DNA of 9,889 nt from Alistipes sp. CAG:831 (GTDB lineage Bacteria > Bacteroidota > Bacteroidia > Bacteroidales > UBA932): assembly GCA_000432775.1 (NCBI GenBank), contig HF990358.1, positions 1 to 9,889 of the forward strand. Direction: 5' to 3'. Below are positions 1 through 7,446 of the stretch, piece by piece. Position numbers and translations under genes: made by a program. The notes beneath the pieces were generated by a model that saw nothing but the letters and a program-made list of their open reading frames with translations, ran no database searches and was not told the origin of the DNA. Within the stretch, counting starts at the first letter, position 1. Every line of letters starts with the position of its first letter.

Positions 1-727
1 CGGGAAGGGTGTAGACTATGATGTCGGATTGCCGTACGGCTGTGAGTAATTCTGCCGGGCATGAGTTTTCAAATGGTACGGATGACGTCCCGATGATGCG
101 GGTGACGCTCCCCATCCCGTGCGGGTCGTATTGACGCAGGTGGTCGGCAAATTCAATGGCACGGCTGGATGTGCGGTTCCAGATGCTTGTCTGCATGCCT
201 GCTTCTACGGCCGCTGCTGCCGCTGCCTTTCCTGCGCCTCCTGCTCCGATGACAAGTACTTTCATTTTCCGCATTTCATGGTCCTTCGCCGTTTTCCCCG
301 TGGCTCCCGTCTGAAATGCCGTATGTTCCTGCCGCAGAATATCGAGCACCGCTTCGAAATCAGTATTGTACGCCTTTACCCCTTCGGAGGGAGTCTTTAC
401 GAGCAGGTTGGAGGCCTGGCAGCGGAGAGCGGAGTAGTCGTGGGAGTCCGCGGTGCGGAAGGCATTCTCCTTGAATGGGGCTGTGACGTTGACCGCTGTG
501 TAGTCCTGCAGGAAGGCGGCCCGGGCCTCATCGAAGGTACTGCGCTCGATGAGGTCATATTCCCATTGTTCCAGAATATCCGGTCTGGAGGCGAAATATT
601 CGCGGAAGAGGGTGGGACTGAGGCTGTGTCCGATGGGGTAGCCGATCAGTCCTAACCGGCTGCGGGAGAGTATGCTGTTTTCGCGTGTTTCCCGGGCACT
701 CTCAGGTATGTGCTGGTGGTCTGTCAT
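1..727 (-). CDS. aroE: Shikimate dehydrogenase, 3' end cut by window edge
   Basis: Reduces 3-dehydroshikimate to shikimate with NADPH in the cytoplasmic shikimate pathway to aromatic amino acids. The 242 visible residues contain the family landmarks in order: GYPIGHSLSP at 29-38 (substrate-binding serines), NVTAPFK at 80-86 (catalytic Lys86; the usual residue before Pro is I/V/M, here Ala), YNTDFEA at 120-126 (catalytic Asp123), the NADP-binding glycine loop GAGGAGKA at 161-168, and NRT near 185. The C-terminal part lies outside the window. The ATG at 727 overlaps the stop of the upstream methyltransferase gene (TGATG), so translation is probably coupled. This start gives about 24 residues before the conserved GLIGYP strand, a little longer than usual, but no other Met lies between. 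The loop before YNTD is encoded by one copy of the palindromic repeat (residues 112-117, TPSEGV). The identification is strong. Confidence 0.93.
   Translation of the reverse strand, partial: MTDHQHIPESARETRENSILSRSRLGLIGYPIGHSLSPTLFREYFASRPDILEQWEYDLIERSTFDEARAAFLQDYTAVNVTAPFKENAFRTADSHDYSALRCQASNLLVKTPSEGVKAYNTDFEAVLDILRQEHTAFQTGATGKTAKDHEMRKMKVLVIGAGGAGKAAAAAAVEAGMQTSIWNRTSSRAIEFADHLRQYDPHGMGSVTRIIGTSSVPFENSCPAELLTAVRQSDIIVYTLP
378..394 (-). repeat. Palindromic repeat copy 1, inside aroE
   Basis: On the minus strand this reads ACTCCCTCCGAAGGGGT, an imperfect palindrome of the family found at five further places in the window. It encodes TPSEGV (with the next base) at AroE residues 112-117, just before the catalytic NTD motif, in a loop expected to vary in length between homologues. 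Confidence 0.6.
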
Positions 728-1620
728 CAATAAGTATGGGTCTCTTGGGTATGTCGCTGGCGCAGTGCTTCGTAGCAGAGGACGGCCATGGATGCCGAGA
801 CGTTGAGGGAGTCAATGCGGCCGAGCATGGGTATGCGGATGTGGGCATCGGCGGCGCGTCTCCAGATGTCGGTGAGGCCGTCGGCTTCCGTACCGAATAC
901 CAGGGCGGTGGGACGGACCATGTCTGTGTCGTAGTACAGCTCTGAATCCTGCAGCTGGGCGGTAAGGATGCTGATGCTGCGGGACTTGAGCCAGGCGATG
1001 GCATCTTCCGAGGTGCAGACGGCAATGTTGCGGGTAAATACTCCTCCGAGGCTGGCCCGGATCAGATTGGGATTGTAGAGGTCCGTGTGCGGGTCGCAGA
1101 CCAGGACGGCAGAGACTCCGGATGCGTCTGCGGTGCGGAGCATTGCCCCGAGGTTGCCGGGCTTTTCGACGGACTCGACGACGACAATCAGGGGAGCGTA
1201 TTCAGGGTCAGGGCGTTTTGTGCCGGAGCCTCCGAAGAGCGTGAGGTCGAGGGCCTCGAGCGACCGGTCCTGAGCACTGCCGTAGACCACTGCGAGGATA
1301 CCTTCCGTGCCCCCGCGGTAGGCCATTTTCCCGTATACTGCTTCGGAGACTTCGAAAATCCTGGCTCCTTCGGAAGGAGTGGGGAAAATGCTACTTCTTT
1401 CGAAGGAGTCGGGGAGGTGCCGGCAGATGCCGGGACAATAGAATACCGACCGGAGGCGGAAGCCGTTCTCCACGCAGCGTTCCACTTCCCGGAGCCCTTC
1501 CACGACGAACAGCCCCTTCTCCCGGCGGAGAGAGGAGCTGCTCTGAAGGGCTGTCACCTCCTTGACCCTGGGGTTCTGGAGGGAGGTGATGGTTTCCCGG
1601 TCGTGCCGGTTATTTTTCAT
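727..1620 (-). CDS. SpoU/TrmH-family RNA 2'-O-methyltransferase
   Basis: Predicted SAM-dependent 2'-O-ribose methyltransferase of the SPOUT (trefoil-knot) class acting on rRNA or tRNA; the target nucleotide cannot be read from sequence. It has 297 residues from the chosen start. Residues about 10-112 resemble the SpoU substrate-binding domain (KGLFVVEGLREVERC, then FEVSEAVYGKM and GGTEGILAVV). The catalytic domain shows motif 1 (VESVEKPGNLGAMLRTA, Asn156 and Arg162), motif 2 (VFGTEADGL, 241-249) and motif 3 (IPMLGRIDSLNVSAS, 263-277). The ATG at 1620 lies inside the end of lysS (11-base overlap) and was preferred to an in-frame ATG at 1713, which would overlap lysS by 104 bases and add a Ser/Arg-rich stretch typical of an antisense shadow. 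It ends in TGATG with aroE. The variable linker between the two domains (residues 71-86) is encoded by a paired palindromic repeat. Confidence 0.9.
   Translation of the reverse strand: MKNNRHDRETITSLQNPRVKEVTALQSSSSLRREKGLFVVEGLREVERCVENGFRLRSVFYCPGICRHLPDSFERSSIFPTPSEGARIFEVSEAVYGKMAYRGGTEGILAVVYGSAQDRSLEALDLTLFGGSGTKRPDPEYAPLIVVVESVEKPGNLGAMLRTADASGVSAVLVCDPHTDLYNPNLIRASLGGVFTRNIAVCTSEDAIAWLKSRSISILTAQLQDSELYYDTDMVRPTALVFGTEADGLTDIWRRAADAHIRIPMLGRIDSLNVSASMAVLCYEALRQRHTQETHTY
1364..1410 (-). repeat. Paired palindromic element A, inside the methyltransferase gene
   Basis: Two imperfect palindromes in tandem on the minus strand: ACTCCTTCGAAAGAAGT, then ATTTTC and a short C-rich spacer, then ACTCCTTCCGAAGGAGC. 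The starts are 29 bases apart. The element encodes DSFERSSIF-PTPSEGA, residues 71-86, in the linker between the substrate-binding and SPOUT regions, and leaves the frame open. Confidence 0.65.
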
Positions 1621-3169
1621 TTGCTGTAGATGCTTCAGTATTGTCCTGGGCGGCGGGCTTTTTCTCCGGACGCATCTGCGGGAAGAAGAGTACGTCCTGG
1701 ATGGTGGTCGCACCTGTCATGAACATGGTGAGGCGGTCGATGCCCATTCCCATTCCGGATGTCGGAGGCATGCCGTACTCGAGGGCGCGGACGAAATCCA
1801 TATCGATGTACATGGCCTCGTCGTCTCCCTTGTCCTTGAGCTTGAGCTGCTCCTTGAAGCGGTAGAGCTGGTCGATGGGGTCGTTGAGCTCGCTGTAGGC
1901 ATTGGCAAGTTCCTTTCCGTTGACGAAGAGCTCGAAGCGCTCGGTCAGGGACGGGTCGCTGCGGTGACGCTTGGTCAGGGGAGATGTCTCCCACGGGTAG
2001 TCGGTGATGAAGGTGGGCTGGATCAGATGTTTCTCGCAGTATTCGCCGAAGATGGCGTCTATGAGCTTGCCCACGCCCATGGTGTTGTCCACTTCGATAT
2101 GCAGGTCCGCGCAGACTTTGCGCAGGGCCTCCTCGTCCATTCCGCGCACGTCGACTCCGGCGTATTCCTTTATGGCGTCGAGCATGGGCAGGCGGCGGTA
2201 GGGCTTGCGGAACTCTATCTCGTTGCCTCCGATGTTCAGCAGGGTCTTGCCGTTGACGGCCGTGGCCACTTTCTCCAGCATGTTCTCCACGAACTCCATC
2301 ATCCAGATGTAGTCCTTATAGGCCACGTATATCTCCATGCAGGTGAATTCGGGGTTGTGGGTCTTGTCCATGCCCTCGTTGCGGAAGTCCTTGGCGAACT
2401 CGTACACTCCGGCGAAGCCTCCCACAATCAGTCTCTTGAGGTAGAGCTCGTTGGCTATACGAAGGTAGAGGGGGATGTCCAGGGCGTTGTGGTGGGTGAT
2501 GAAGGGACGGGCGTTGGCTCCTCCGGGAATGGGCTGAAGAATAGGGGTCTCGACCTCCAGGTAGCCGAAGGAGTTGAAGTATTCCCTCATTGTCTGCACT
2601 ATCTTGGTCCTCTTGACGAAGACTTCCTTGACCTGGGGATTGACCACCAGGTCCACGTACCTCATGCGGTAGCGGAGCTCGGGGTCGGAGAAGGCGTCAT
2701 AGACCTCGCCGTCCTTTTCCTTGACGATGGGCAGCACCCTCAGGGACTTGGAGAGGACGGTCAGGCTCTTGGCGTGGATGGAGAGCTGGCCGGTCTGGGT
2801 GATGAAGGCGTAGCCCTTGATACCCACGAAGTCCCCGATGTCGAGGAGCTTCTTGAATACGGTGTTGTACATGGTCTTGTCCTCGTCGGGGCAGATCTCG
2901 TCGCGCTTGATATAGACCTGAATCCTGCCTTCGGAATCCTGCAGCTCGATGAAGGATGCGGCGCCCATGATGCGTCGGCTCATTATCCTGCCTGCTATGG
3001 ATATCTCAGGGAAGGGGCATTTCTCGGGATCGTATTTTTCCTTTATCTCGGTTGTAGTGGTATTGACTTCGAAAAGTGCTGCGGGATAAGGCTCTATCCC
3101 CAGAGCCCGGAGCTTGGTGACGGCCTCGCGGCGGTTCTGCTCCTGTTCGTTCAGTTCTATATTTTCCAT
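1610..3169 (-). CDS. lysS: Lysyl-tRNA synthetase, class II
   Basis: Charges tRNA(Lys) with lysine in the cytoplasm. It has 519 residues, a normal length for bacterial class II LysRS with a short C-terminal tail. The N-terminal OB-fold anticodon-binding domain is visible at about 56-140 (SIAGRIMSRRIMGAASFIEL, then IQVYIKRD). The class II catalytic core follows: motif 1 region around YFNSFGYLEVETPIL (197-211), motif 2 at FRNEGMDKTHNPEFTCMEIY (262-281), and motif 3 at SGMGMGIDRLTMF (471-483). The last 20 residues (KKPAAQDNTEASTANEK and neighbours) are a low-complexity tail beyond the usual end. It is the first gene of a leftward lysS-methyltransferase-aroE cluster with overlapping ends. A Bacteroidota-type -7 box sits 24 bases upstream. 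No Shine-Dalgarno sequence precedes the ATG, which is normal for this phylum. Confidence 0.97.
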   Translation of the reverse strand: MENIELNEQEQNRREAVTKLRALGIEPYPAALFEVNTTTTEIKEKYDPEKCPFPEISIAGRIMSRRIMGAASFIELQDSEGRIQVYIKRDEICPDEDKTMYNTVFKKLLDIGDFVGIKGYAFITQTGQLSIHAKSLTVLSKSLRVLPIVKEKDGEVYDAFSDPELRYRMRYVDLVVNPQVKEVFVKRTKIVQTMREYFNSFGYLEVETPILQPIPGGANARPFITHHNALDIPLYLRIANELYLKRLIVGGFAGVYEFAKDFRNEGMDKTHNPEFTCMEIYVAYKDYIWMMEFVENMLEKVATAVNGKTLLNIGGNEIEFRKPYRRLPMLDAIKEYAGVDVRGMDEEALRKVCADLHIEVDNTMGVGKLIDAIFGEYCEKHLIQPTFITDYPWETSPLTKRHRSDPSLTERFELFVNGKELANAYSELNDPIDQLYRFKEQLKLKDKGDDEAMYIDMDFVRALEYGMPPTSGMGMGIDRLTMFMTGATTIQDVLFFPQMRPEKKPAAQDNTEASTANEK

Positions 3170-3192
3170 CTTGTCGTTATTAGTTCAAACGG

Positions 3193-3200
3193 CAAATTTA
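3193..3200 (-). promoter_or_regulatory. Putative -7 box for lysS cluster
   Basis: On the minus strand this reads TAAATTTG, an exact match to the Bacteroidota sigma-ABfr consensus TAnnTTTG, 23 bases before the lysS ATG. TTG/TTTG elements lie upstream (minus-strand GTTGTTTG, 3219-3212), but 11-15 bases away rather than the usual roughly 19-21, so the -33 box is uncertain. The predicted 5' leader is only about 15-20 nt. Confidence 0.6.
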
Positions 3201-3243
3201 AGAAAGTATTTCAAACAACTTCAGTACCATTCGATAAATTTTG

Positions 3244-3251
3244 TAAATTTG
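3244..3251 (+). promoter_or_regulatory. Putative -7 box for recJ
   Basis: TAAATTTG matches the Bacteroidota TAnnTTTG -7 consensus exactly. It ends only 5 bases before the recJ ATG at 3257, so a transcript starting about 7 bases downstream of the box would be leaderless or nearly so, unless the real promoter lies upstream. A similar TAAATTTTG starts 9 bases earlier. No clear -33 TTTG is seen at standard spacing. Confidence 0.45.
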
Positions 3252-3256
3252 CGCTC

Positions 3257-4987
3257 ATGTCAATCGAAAAAAAATGGATAGTTAAAGAGCAGGGCAACCC
3301 GGCTCTGGTCCGTGCCCTCTCCTCGGAGCTGGGCATCGACCAGGTCCTCGCCAACCTCCTGGTACAGCGCGGTATCACCACCGCCGACCGGGCCCGCGAG
3401 TTCTTCAAGCCCGACCTCTCCAAGCTGCATGACCCCTTTCTGATGAAGGATATGGACAAGGCTGTGGACCGTCTGGAAAAGGCTATAGCCTCGGAGGAGA
3501 AGGTCATGATCTACGGAGACTACGATGTGGACGGGACTACGGCCGTCGCCCTGATGTACACCTTCATACGCAATTTCAACCCCAACGTCGAGTACTACAT
3601 ACCCGACCGCTACGACGAGGGCTACGGCATCTCCTACAAGGGCATCGACTGGGCTTACGAGAACGGCTACACCCTGATCATCTCCCTGGACTGCGGCATC
3701 AAGGCCGTGGAGAAAGTGCGCTACGCCAGCGACAAGGGCATCGATATCATCATCTGCGACCACCATCTCCCCGACGAGACCCTGCCGCCTGCCGCCGCCA
3801 TCCTCGACCCCAAGCGGCATGACTGCAACTATCCCTTCGACGATCTCTCCGGCTGCGGAGTCGGTTTCAAGCTGGTCCAGGCCTATGCCCTCCGCAAGGG
3901 ACTGCCCTTCGCCTGGGTGGAGTCCTTCCTCGACCTGGTGGCGGTCAGCATCGCCGCCGACCTGGTCTCAATGACGGGTGAGAACCGTATTCTGGCCTAT
4001 TATGGTCTGGAGCGGCTCAACAGTTCCCCGAGCAAGGGCCTCCTCTCGATCATCAAGCTCTCCGGGCTGGAGAACCATAAAATCACCATTGACGATATCG
4101 TGTTCAAGATAGGTCCCAGGATCAATGCCGCAGGCCGCATGGAGTCGGGCCGCACCGCCGTCCATCTGCTCGTCTGCCGCAATGACGATGAGGCCCAGAG
4201 CATCGGCAAGGCCATCGACACCCACAACAAGGAGCGCAAGAGTGTGGACAAGGAGATTACCCGGGAGGCGATAGAGACCGTCAAGCGTTCCAGGGACTAC
4301 CATCTCCGTAAGTCCACGGTGGTGTTCAATCCCAAGTGGCACAAGGGAGTGGTCGGCATCGTTGCCTCAAGGCTCGTGGAGGCGTTCTACCGTCCCACGA
4401 TAGTCCTCACCGAGTCCAACGGCTTCATCACCGGCTCGGCCCGCAGTATCGCCGGCTTTGACCTCTACGAGGCCATAGAGGAGTGTTCGGAATATCTGGA
4501 AAATTTCGGAGGCCACATGTATGCGGCGGGCCTCACGCTCAAGAAGGAGAATCTGAAACCCTTCGCGGAGAAATTCGAGCGGGTCGTCGCAACCAAGATT
4601 ACCGAGGACATCCTCACCCCCGTGGTGACCATCGACACCTATCTGGACTTCAAGCAGATTACCCCGAAGTTCTTCAGGATACTCAAGCAGTTCCAGCCCT
4701 TCGGCCCGGGGAACCTCTCGCCTGTGTTCATTACCGAGAATGTCTATGACAACGGCAACGGGCGCCTCGTAGGCTCTGACAACGGCCACATGAAGCTGGA
4801 GCTGATACAGGAGGACGAACCCTACCGCCACATCTCGGCGATAGCCTTCAACCGTTCCGAGCACTTCGAGCACCTGCACGCCGGCAACCCGGTGGACATC
4901 TGCTACTCCATCGCGGAGAACTACTACCGCGGCATCGCCAACATCCAGCTGCGGGTCAAGGATATACGTAAGAAAGAACTTTTCTAG
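3257..4987 (+). CDS. recJ: Single-stranded-DNA-specific exonuclease RecJ
   Basis: 5'-3' single-strand DNA exonuclease of the DHH phosphoesterase superfamily, used in recombination repair, mismatch repair and base excision repair. It has 576 residues, the usual length. Metal-binding motifs are all present: motif I GDYDVDGTT (87-95), motif II SLDCG (143-147), motif III CDHHLPDE (167-174), and motif IV around DLVAVSIAADLV (226-237). GPRINAAGRM (286-295) follows, then the DHHA1 domain with ASRLVEAFYRPTIVL and the NFGGHMYAAGL signature (416-426), and a C-terminal OB-like region ending RVKDIRKKELF. The frame stays open for 565 codons upstream, antisense to lysS, but the RecJ N-terminal homology begins only at MSIEKKWIV, so the ATG at 3257 is chosen. 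The threonine aldolase gene follows after 24 bases and is probably co-transcribed. Confidence 0.96.
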   Translation: MSIEKKWIVKEQGNPALVRALSSELGIDQVLANLLVQRGITTADRAREFFKPDLSKLHDPFLMKDMDKAVDRLEKAIASEEKVMIYGDYDVDGTTAVALMYTFIRNFNPNVEYYIPDRYDEGYGISYKGIDWAYENGYTLIISLDCGIKAVEKVRYASDKGIDIIICDHHLPDETLPPAAAILDPKRHDCNYPFDDLSGCGVGFKLVQAYALRKGLPFAWVESFLDLVAVSIAADLVSMTGENRILAYYGLERLNSSPSKGLLSIIKLSGLENHKITIDDIVFKIGPRINAAGRMESGRTAVHLLVCRNDDEAQSIGKAIDTHNKERKSVDKEITREAIETVKRSRDYHLRKSTVVFNPKWHKGVVGIVASRLVEAFYRPTIVLTESNGFITGSARSIAGFDLYEAIEECSEYLENFGGHMYAAGLTLKKENLKPFAEKFERVVATKITEDILTPVVTIDTYLDFKQITPKFFRILKQFQPFGPGNLSPVFITENVYDNGNGRLVGSDNGHMKLELIQEDEPYRHISAIAFNRSEHFEHLHAGNPVDICYSIAENYYRGIANIQLRVKDIRKKELF

Positions 4988-4995
4988 AAAGATAT

Positions 4996-5001
4996 AGGAG
5001 G
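4996..5001 (+). promoter_or_regulatory. Strong Shine-Dalgarno before threonine aldolase gene
   Basis: AGGAGG lies 10 bases before the ATG at 5012, in the 24-base gap after recJ. A full-strength site is unusual here: the other genes of the window start without one. It supports the ATG at 5012 and independent initiation rather than pure coupling to recJ. Confidence 0.75.
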
Positions 5002-5011
5002 CAACACTGCC

Positions 5012-6040
5012 ATGCTCAACTTCGAAAATGACTATATGCGCGGGGCCTGTCCCGAAGTGATGGAGGCCCTCGTGCGCACCAATATGGAACAGACTCTCGG
5101 TTATGGGGACGATCCGTACACTGCCGCGGCTGTGGACAAGATCCGCTCGGCCTGCGGCTATCCGGATGCCCAGGTGCGTCTGCTTATAGGCGGCACCCAG
5201 GTCAATGCCCTGGCCATATGCGCTGTGCTCCGTCACTGTCAGGGAGTCATCTCACCCCTTACCGGGCATATCAACCACCATGAATCTGGAGCCGTCGAGG
5301 CCACCGGGCACAAGGTCCTGGCCCTGCCTGCCCACGACGGAGGCAAGCTCCGTCCGGCAGAAGTACGCGAATACCTTCGTGCGTACTGGGCCGACGAGAA
5401 CTTTGCCCACATGGTAGAGCCCGGAATGGTGTACGTCACCCATCCCACTGAGCAGGGCGCCCTGTATTCCCTGGCCGAGTTACAGGAGATGGCCGCTGTC
5501 TGCCGCGAGTACCATATACCCCTGTATCTGGACGGAGCGCGCCTGGCCTATGCCCTGGCTTCTGACCGCAATGACATAACACTTAGGGATATAGCCGCTC
5601 TGTGCGACATGTTTTACATCGGCGGCACCAAGTGCGGGGCCCTCTTCGGAGAGGCTCTGGTCGTACCCCGTCCCGGCCTTGTCGGCAACCTGTTTTCCCT
5701 GATCAAGCAGCGCGGCGCCCTTCTGGCCAAGGGCCGTCTGCTCGGAGTCCAGTTCGCCACCCTCTTCACCGACGGCCTCTATGAGCGTGTGGGCCGCAAT
5801 GCCATTTCCGCCGCCGGCCGTCTCGCCGCCGGCATTTCAGCCAAGGGATACCGTTTCCTGGCCGAACCTCAGACCAACCAGCTCTTTGTCATTGTCGACA
5901 ATACCGTCATCGACCGCCTCCGCGGCCAGGCCACATTCTCCCTCTGGGAGCATCTCGACGATTCCCGCAGCGCCATCCGCTTTGTCACCGACTGGGCAAC
6001 CACTGCCGCTGATGTCGATGCGCTGCTGGAGCTGCTATAG
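5012..6040 (+). CDS. Low-specificity L-threonine aldolase (PLP-dependent)
   Basis: Predicted cytoplasmic fold-type I PLP enzyme of the beta-eliminating lyase/threonine aldolase family, cleaving L-threonine or allo-threonine to glycine and acetaldehyde. It has 342 residues, the usual length. Family features seen: FENDYMRGACPEVMEAL at the N-terminus, YGDDPYTAAAVDKIR (31-45), the cofactor region IGGTQVNALAI (59-69), GHINHHESGAVEATGHKV (85-102) with the histidine that stacks on PLP, LYLDGARL (171-178) with the Asp and Arg contacts, and FYIGGTKCGALFGEA (201-215), in which Lys207 should form the Schiff base. It sits behind recJ with its own Shine-Dalgarno site and converges on the permease gene with a 30-base gap. 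The link with recJ looks like simple co-transcription. Preference between threonine stereoisomers cannot be read from sequence. Confidence 0.92.
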   Translation: MLNFENDYMRGACPEVMEALVRTNMEQTLGYGDDPYTAAAVDKIRSACGYPDAQVRLLIGGTQVNALAICAVLRHCQGVISPLTGHINHHESGAVEATGHKVLALPAHDGGKLRPAEVREYLRAYWADENFAHMVEPGMVYVTHPTEQGALYSLAELQEMAAVCREYHIPLYLDGARLAYALASDRNDITLRDIAALCDMFYIGGTKCGALFGEALVVPRPGLVGNLFSLIKQRGALLAKGRLLGVQFATLFTDGLYERVGRNAISAAGRLAAGISAKGYRFLAEPQTNQLFVIVDNTVIDRLRGQATFSLWEHLDDSRSAIRFVTDWATTAADVDALLELL

Positions 6041-6070
6041 AAAATCTTTCCCCGCTTTTGCGGCAGCCCG
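6041..6070. terminator. Weak hairpin between convergent genes
   Basis: The 30-base gap between two convergent stops holds a small hairpin, CCGC-TTTT-GCGG at 6052-6063. On the minus strand it is followed by a short T-containing stretch (ATTTTCT). The stem is only 4 bp, so a role as bidirectional intrinsic terminator is possible but poorly supported. Confidence 0.25.
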
Positions 6071-7342
6071 CTACTCGTACCGCAGGCACTCGATAGGATC
6101 GAGGGCGGCAGCGCGTTTTGCTGGGAGATAGCCGGAGAGGATGCCGACGGCCATGCAGAGGGCGATGGCCAGGAGCATCCACAGCCAGGGGATGATGAAG
6201 GAGGCCTGCATGACGGCGGCGATGATGTTGCCGATGAGGATGCCGGCGACTATGCCTATCAGGCCGCCGGTCTGGCCGATGATTACCGACTCCATCAGGA
6301 ATTGTGCCCTGATACGTTTCGAGGCTGCTCCCAGTGCCTTGCGCGTGCCGATCTCCCTGGTGCGCTCGCGTACCGATACCAGCATGATGTTCATCAGGCC
6401 TACTGTCGCTCCTGTAAGGGTGACCAGTCCGATTACGATGGCGGCGATGGTGAGGGTGCGCATCGTGGAGTTCAGCTCCTCGATGACCGCCTCGCTGCGG
6501 GTGATGCGGAAGTCAGCGTCGTCGAACGGGGCCAGCCTCCGGACTGCCCTGAATGTCATTTCGGCCTCGGTAGCGGCTGTTTCGGAGCTAACGGACGGTT
6601 CCGGGAGGATGCCGATCGTGAAGTCGGGGGTGGATGCGGCGAGATTGGCCAGGGCATTGGTGTAGGGCACCAGGATGTTGTCGTCCATGCTGCCCCCGGC
6701 ATTGTTCCCCACCGGAGCCGTTACACCTATTACTATATAGCTGCGTCCCGAGATATGCACCGTCTGGCCCACCGGGTCGTCCTGCGCTTCGAAGATGGTG
6801 CGGGCCACATTGTCCCCGAGAATGCAGTAGAACCGCCCTCCCTCCACGTCGGCTGACGAGATTCCACGGCCGGAGGAAAGTTCCAGCATGTTGTACTTGA
6901 GATAATTGCCGTCAGTGGCGATGACATCGGTAGTGGGGTTGGTACGTCTCTGCCCTGCTTCGGCTCTGGTGCCGGAGAGGACTGTGGTGAATATGGAGAC
7001 TGTCGCTGGAGTGCTGTAGTAGTCTGTGAACCGCTCGGCCTGGGCTCTGGATATTTCCCGCTGGTTGCGGATACGGTGCATGCCGGCGGGCATGGAGTAG
7101 AGCGAGCGGATGTTGATGATGCCGGCGCCCATACGGCTGTAGGCGTTCCTCAGGGTGGCGTCCATTGAGCTTACGGCTGTGAGAATGCCCACCAGGGAGG
7201 TGATGCCGAGGGCAATGATGGCTATGGTCAGGGAAGACCGGAGCTTGTTGGACCTGATGGCCCTGAATGCCATGGCGATGTTCTCGGCGGCAAGGGTGAG
7301 GCGGCGGTTGCGGCGGGGGGTGGCTGGTATTCTCCTCTTCAT
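6071..7342 (-). CDS. MacB/FtsX-type ABC transporter permease
   Basis: Inner-membrane permease of the MacB class, which generally works with a cytoplasmic ATPase to drive export or envelope mechanotransmission. It has 423 residues in the classic layout: a basic cytoplasmic N-terminus, TM1 at about 37-58 (SLTIAIIALGITSLVGIL), a periplasmic MacB core domain at about 60-290 (including FYCILGDNVARTIF and SYIVIGV), then three C-terminal helices at about 297-319, 352-378 and 384-405. The coupling region RERTREIGTRKALGA (325-339) and the terminal GYLPAKRAAALDPIECLRYE (404-423) are typical. The ATG at 7342 was chosen over an in-frame ATG at 7402 because the extra 20 codons run through AT-rich DNA and into the divergent promoter box. 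No ATPase, membrane-fusion protein or outer-membrane partner is seen in the window, and the substrate is unknown. Confidence 0.9.
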   Translation of the reverse strand: MKRRIPATPRRNRRLTLAAENIAMAFRAIRSNKLRSSLTIAIIALGITSLVGILTAVSSMDATLRNAYSRMGAGIINIRSLYSMPAGMHRIRNQREISRAQAERFTDYYSTPATVSIFTTVLSGTRAEAGQRRTNPTTDVIATDGNYLKYNMLELSSGRGISSADVEGGRFYCILGDNVARTIFEAQDDPVGQTVHISGRSYIVIGVTAPVGNNAGGSMDDNILVPYTNALANLAASTPDFTIGILPEPSVSSETAATEAEMTFRAVRRLAPFDDADFRITRSEAVIEELNSTMRTLTIAAIVIGLVTLTGATVGLMNIMLVSVRERTREIGTRKALGAASKRIRAQFLMESVIIGQTGGLIGIVAGILIGNIIAAVMQASFIIPWLWMLLAIALCMAVGILSGYLPAKRAAALDPIECLRYE

Positions 7343-7401
7343 GACTTTCACACGTTTTAGAAAATGATGTTGTAAAAATAGGAAATTATCTCCGATTGAC
7401 A

Positions 7402-7409
7402 TACCTTTG
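7402..7409 (+). promoter_or_regulatory. Putative -7 box for pseudouridine synthase-era
   Basis: TACCTTTG matches the Bacteroidota TAnnTTTG -7 consensus. It lies 37 bases before the ATG at 7447, predicting a leader of about 30 nt. No TTTG stands at the expected -33 spacing. The AT-rich leader contains a 10-base perfect palindrome, GATAGCTATC (7434-7443), of unknown role. For the divergent permease gene the best -7 candidate is minus-strand TATTTTTA (7380-7373), one mismatch, not annotated separately. Confidence 0.6.
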
Positions 7410-7446
7410 CACGCAATTTCAGTAAAAATTTAAGATAGCTATCGAC

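Noticed and set aside
119..655. Plus-strand frame of 178 codons opposite aroE
   Set aside because: Antisense to a clear shikimate dehydrogenase; no family features.
1041..1060. ACTCCTCCGAGG in the methyltransferase gene as a seventh palindrome copy
   Set aside because: It encodes the conserved SLGGV segment of the SPOUT domain and matches the repeat only in part.
1562..3256. 565-codon open frame upstream of and in frame with recJ, which would give a 1141-residue fusion protein
   Set aside because: It is antisense to lysS across the whole length, resembles no family, and the RecJ homology starts at 3257. High-GC codon bias keeps this antisense frame open.
4367..5236. Minus-strand frame of 289 codons opposite recJ and the aldolase gene
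   Set aside because: Antisense to two well-identified genes, with no recognisable motif.
7434..7443. GATAGCTATC palindrome in the pseudouridine synthase leader as an operator
   Set aside because: A single 10-base palindrome with no second copy in the window; chance cannot be excluded.
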